This document shows, piece after piece, positions 7,366-8,345 of a DNA stretch of 8,345 nucleotides (the stretch's first letter is position 1; each line of letters opens with the position of its first letter). This stretch comes from Kiritimatiellales bacterium (GTDB taxonomy: Bacteria > Verrucomicrobiota > Kiritimatiellia > Kiritimatiellales > Pontiellaceae). The notes beneath the pieces were generated by a model. It searched no databases, was not told where the DNA came from, and saw only the letters and a list, made by a program, of their open reading frames with translations. The stretch is from contig DAOVNC010000141.1 of assembly GCA_030630445.1 (NCBI GenBank), forward strand, positions 1 to 8,345. The letters are read 5' to 3'. The position numbers and the translations under genes are program-made.

Positions 7366-7401
7366 AAAAGCGGTGTCGCCTTTCAGTTGCCACCGCACTC
7401 C
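7366..7401 (-). repeat. 36-bp hairpin repeat, copy B (overlaps miaB 3' end)
   Basis: Read on the minus strand, it runs from GGAGTGCGGTGGC to CACCGCTTTT, with stem arms GCGGTG (7391-7396) and CACCGC (7370-7375), a 15-base loop and a TTTT tail. Relative to copy A, the stem pair C-G has become T-A, a two-sided change that keeps pairing. The miaB stop codon lies in the loop, and the last five codons of miaB (Glu-Cys-Gly-Gly-Asn) lie in the repeat. Copies A and B, 21 bp apart, can also pair with each other as one long 93-base hairpin. Confidence 0.7.
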
Positions 7402-8345
7402 AGGATTTTTAATTCGCCCGTTAAGGAAAGTTCGGCGGTGGAAGTGATTTCCACATTCTGGAAGGTGCCGACCAGTTCTTCGCCTGCATCAAGGATGCGA
7501 ACGGGAAGCTTGCCCTCGGTGCGGGCGGCGAGTGCGCCTTCCATGCGCTTGTCGGTGCGCTCTACGAGCACCCGGAAGGTCTGGCCGACCATCTGTTTGT
7601 TGTGTGCCAGCGAGGTGCGCTTGAGGATTGCACTGAGCGTGGCCAACCGCTGGCTTTTCAGTTGCGGCGAAACATCGTCTTCCCAGCGCGCGGCACGCGC
7701 ACCGACGCGCGGGGAATACTTTGCGATGTAGGCCATGTTGAATCCGACCTCCTCCATCAGCCGCGCCGTGGCCTCTACTTGCTCGTCGGTTTCGCCGCTG
7801 AAGCCGACGATGATGTCGGTGAAGATAGTGGAGGTCGGCAGCAGCTCGCGGATATCGGAAACAATCTTCTTGTAGGCGTCGATGCCGTGGTTGCGGTTCA
7901 TGCGCCGCAGCATTTTTTCATCCCCGCTTTGCACCGGCAAATGGATCTGCTTGGCGAGGCAATCGTATTGCGCAATTGTTTCGATGACGTCGCGGGTCAT
8001 GTCGCGCGGATGCGGCGAGGTGAAGTAGACCCAGAATTCCTTGCCGCTGGCGTTGCCCAGTTCGCCAACCTCTTTGAGGAGCTGGGCAAAGGATAGCTCT
8101 TCCCCTTTTTTATCGAGGCCATAGGAGTTGACGTTCTGCCCCAGCAGGGTGATCGACTTGACTCCACGCTCCACCAGCATCCCGACCTCGGTCAGGATAT
8201 CGGAACTCGCGCGCGACACCTCGCGACCGCGGGTGTAGGGAACCGCGCAGAACGAACAAAACTTGTCGCACCCGTTCTGGATCGGAACGAAGGCCTCGAA
8301 GTCTGAGCTGTAGGTGGGCTTGACCTGCCAAAAGTCGGTGCGTTC
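7383..8345 (-). CDS. miaB: tRNA-2-methylthio-N6-dimethylallyladenosine synthase MiaB (5'-partial)
   Basis: The frame is open to the window edge; 320 C-terminal residues are visible, and the start and N-terminal MTTase domain (with its second-cluster cysteines) lie outside. The radical-SAM motif CxxxCxxC appears as CDKFCSFC (visible residues 26-33) followed by AVPYTRGREVSR. LLGQNVNSYG separates MiaB from the relatives RimO and MtaB. HLPVQSGDEKMLRRMNR, TDIIVGFSGET and YSPRVGARAA follow in family order. The C-terminus is a TRAM RNA-binding domain (about 250-312). MiaB adds a methylthio group to i6A at position 37 of tRNAs reading UNN codons, using two [4Fe-4S] clusters and SAM in the cytoplasm. 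The gene converges on the histone-like gene. Its last five residues, Glu-Cys-Gly-Gly-Asn, are encoded by an intergenic-type repeat. No separate strong terminator is seen beyond the repeat hairpins. Confidence 0.95.
   Translation of the reverse strand, partial: ERTDFWQVKPTYSSDFEAFVPIQNGCDKFCSFCAVPYTRGREVSRASSDILTEVGMLVERGVKSITLLGQNVNSYGLDKKGEELSFAQLLKEVGELGNASGKEFWVYFTSPHPRDMTRDVIETIAQYDCLAKQIHLPVQSGDEKMLRRMNRNHGIDAYKKIVSDIRELLPTSTIFTDIIVGFSGETDEQVEATARLMEEVGFNMAYIAKYSPRVGARAARWEDDVSPQLKSQRLATLSAILKRTSLAHNKQMVGQTFRVLVERTDKRMEGALAARTEGKLPVRILDAGEELVGTFQNVEITSTAELSLTGELKILECGGN

Overview
The window (8345 bp, moderately GC-rich) is a fragment of a bacterial chromosome with five protein-coding genes and two compact intergenic regions rich in secondary structure. 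The organism is most likely a Gram-negative environmental bacterium. The mix of DUF2723 and GT39-like glycosyltransferases carrying C-terminal TPRs, a lysine/alanine/proline-rich histone-like protein, and palindromic repeats between genes would fit a PVC-superphylum member (for example Kiritimatiellota or Verrucomicrobia). That placement is inference from gene content only; there is no rRNA or tRNA to test it.

Region 1 (1-6598, all plus strand) is a glycosylation cluster. It opens inside a two-domain protein that joins a dolichol-phosphate-mannose-synthase-like GT2 domain to a class I SAM methyltransferase. Eleven bases later comes a 718-aa membrane GT-C enzyme (GT39/PMT-like) with C-terminal TPRs. 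After a 68-bp gap with a sigma70-like promoter comes a second membrane glycosyltransferase of the DUF2723 family (related to TMEM260/GT117), also with C-terminal TPRs, starting at a TTG codon. The simplest reading is that the GT2 domain makes a polyprenyl-phosphate sugar on the cytoplasmic face and the GT-C enzymes use such lipid-linked donors outside the inner membrane, to glycosylate proteins or surface glycans. The substrates cannot be told from sequence.

Region 2 (6599-6961) is non-coding. It holds an 85-base element with a 10-bp outer stem enclosing two further hairpins, two copies of a 17-bp direct repeat 194 bp apart, and a probable promoter for the next gene.

Region 3 (6962-7308) encodes a 97-aa protein with a KKAPAKK-rich histone-H1-like tail and a short acidic C-terminal domain resembling DUF2934, followed by a clear Rho-independent terminator.

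Region 4 (7309-8345) has the 3' part of miaB (tRNA methylthiotransferase) on the minus strand, converging on the histone-like gene. Between and into them lies an inverted pair of 36-bp repeats. The two copies share hairpin geometry and differ by a compensatory base change in the stem, and one copy supplies the last five codons and stop codon of miaB. This repeat pair and the 85-base element are the least explained parts of the window. No mobile-element gene, CRISPR array or defence system is visible.
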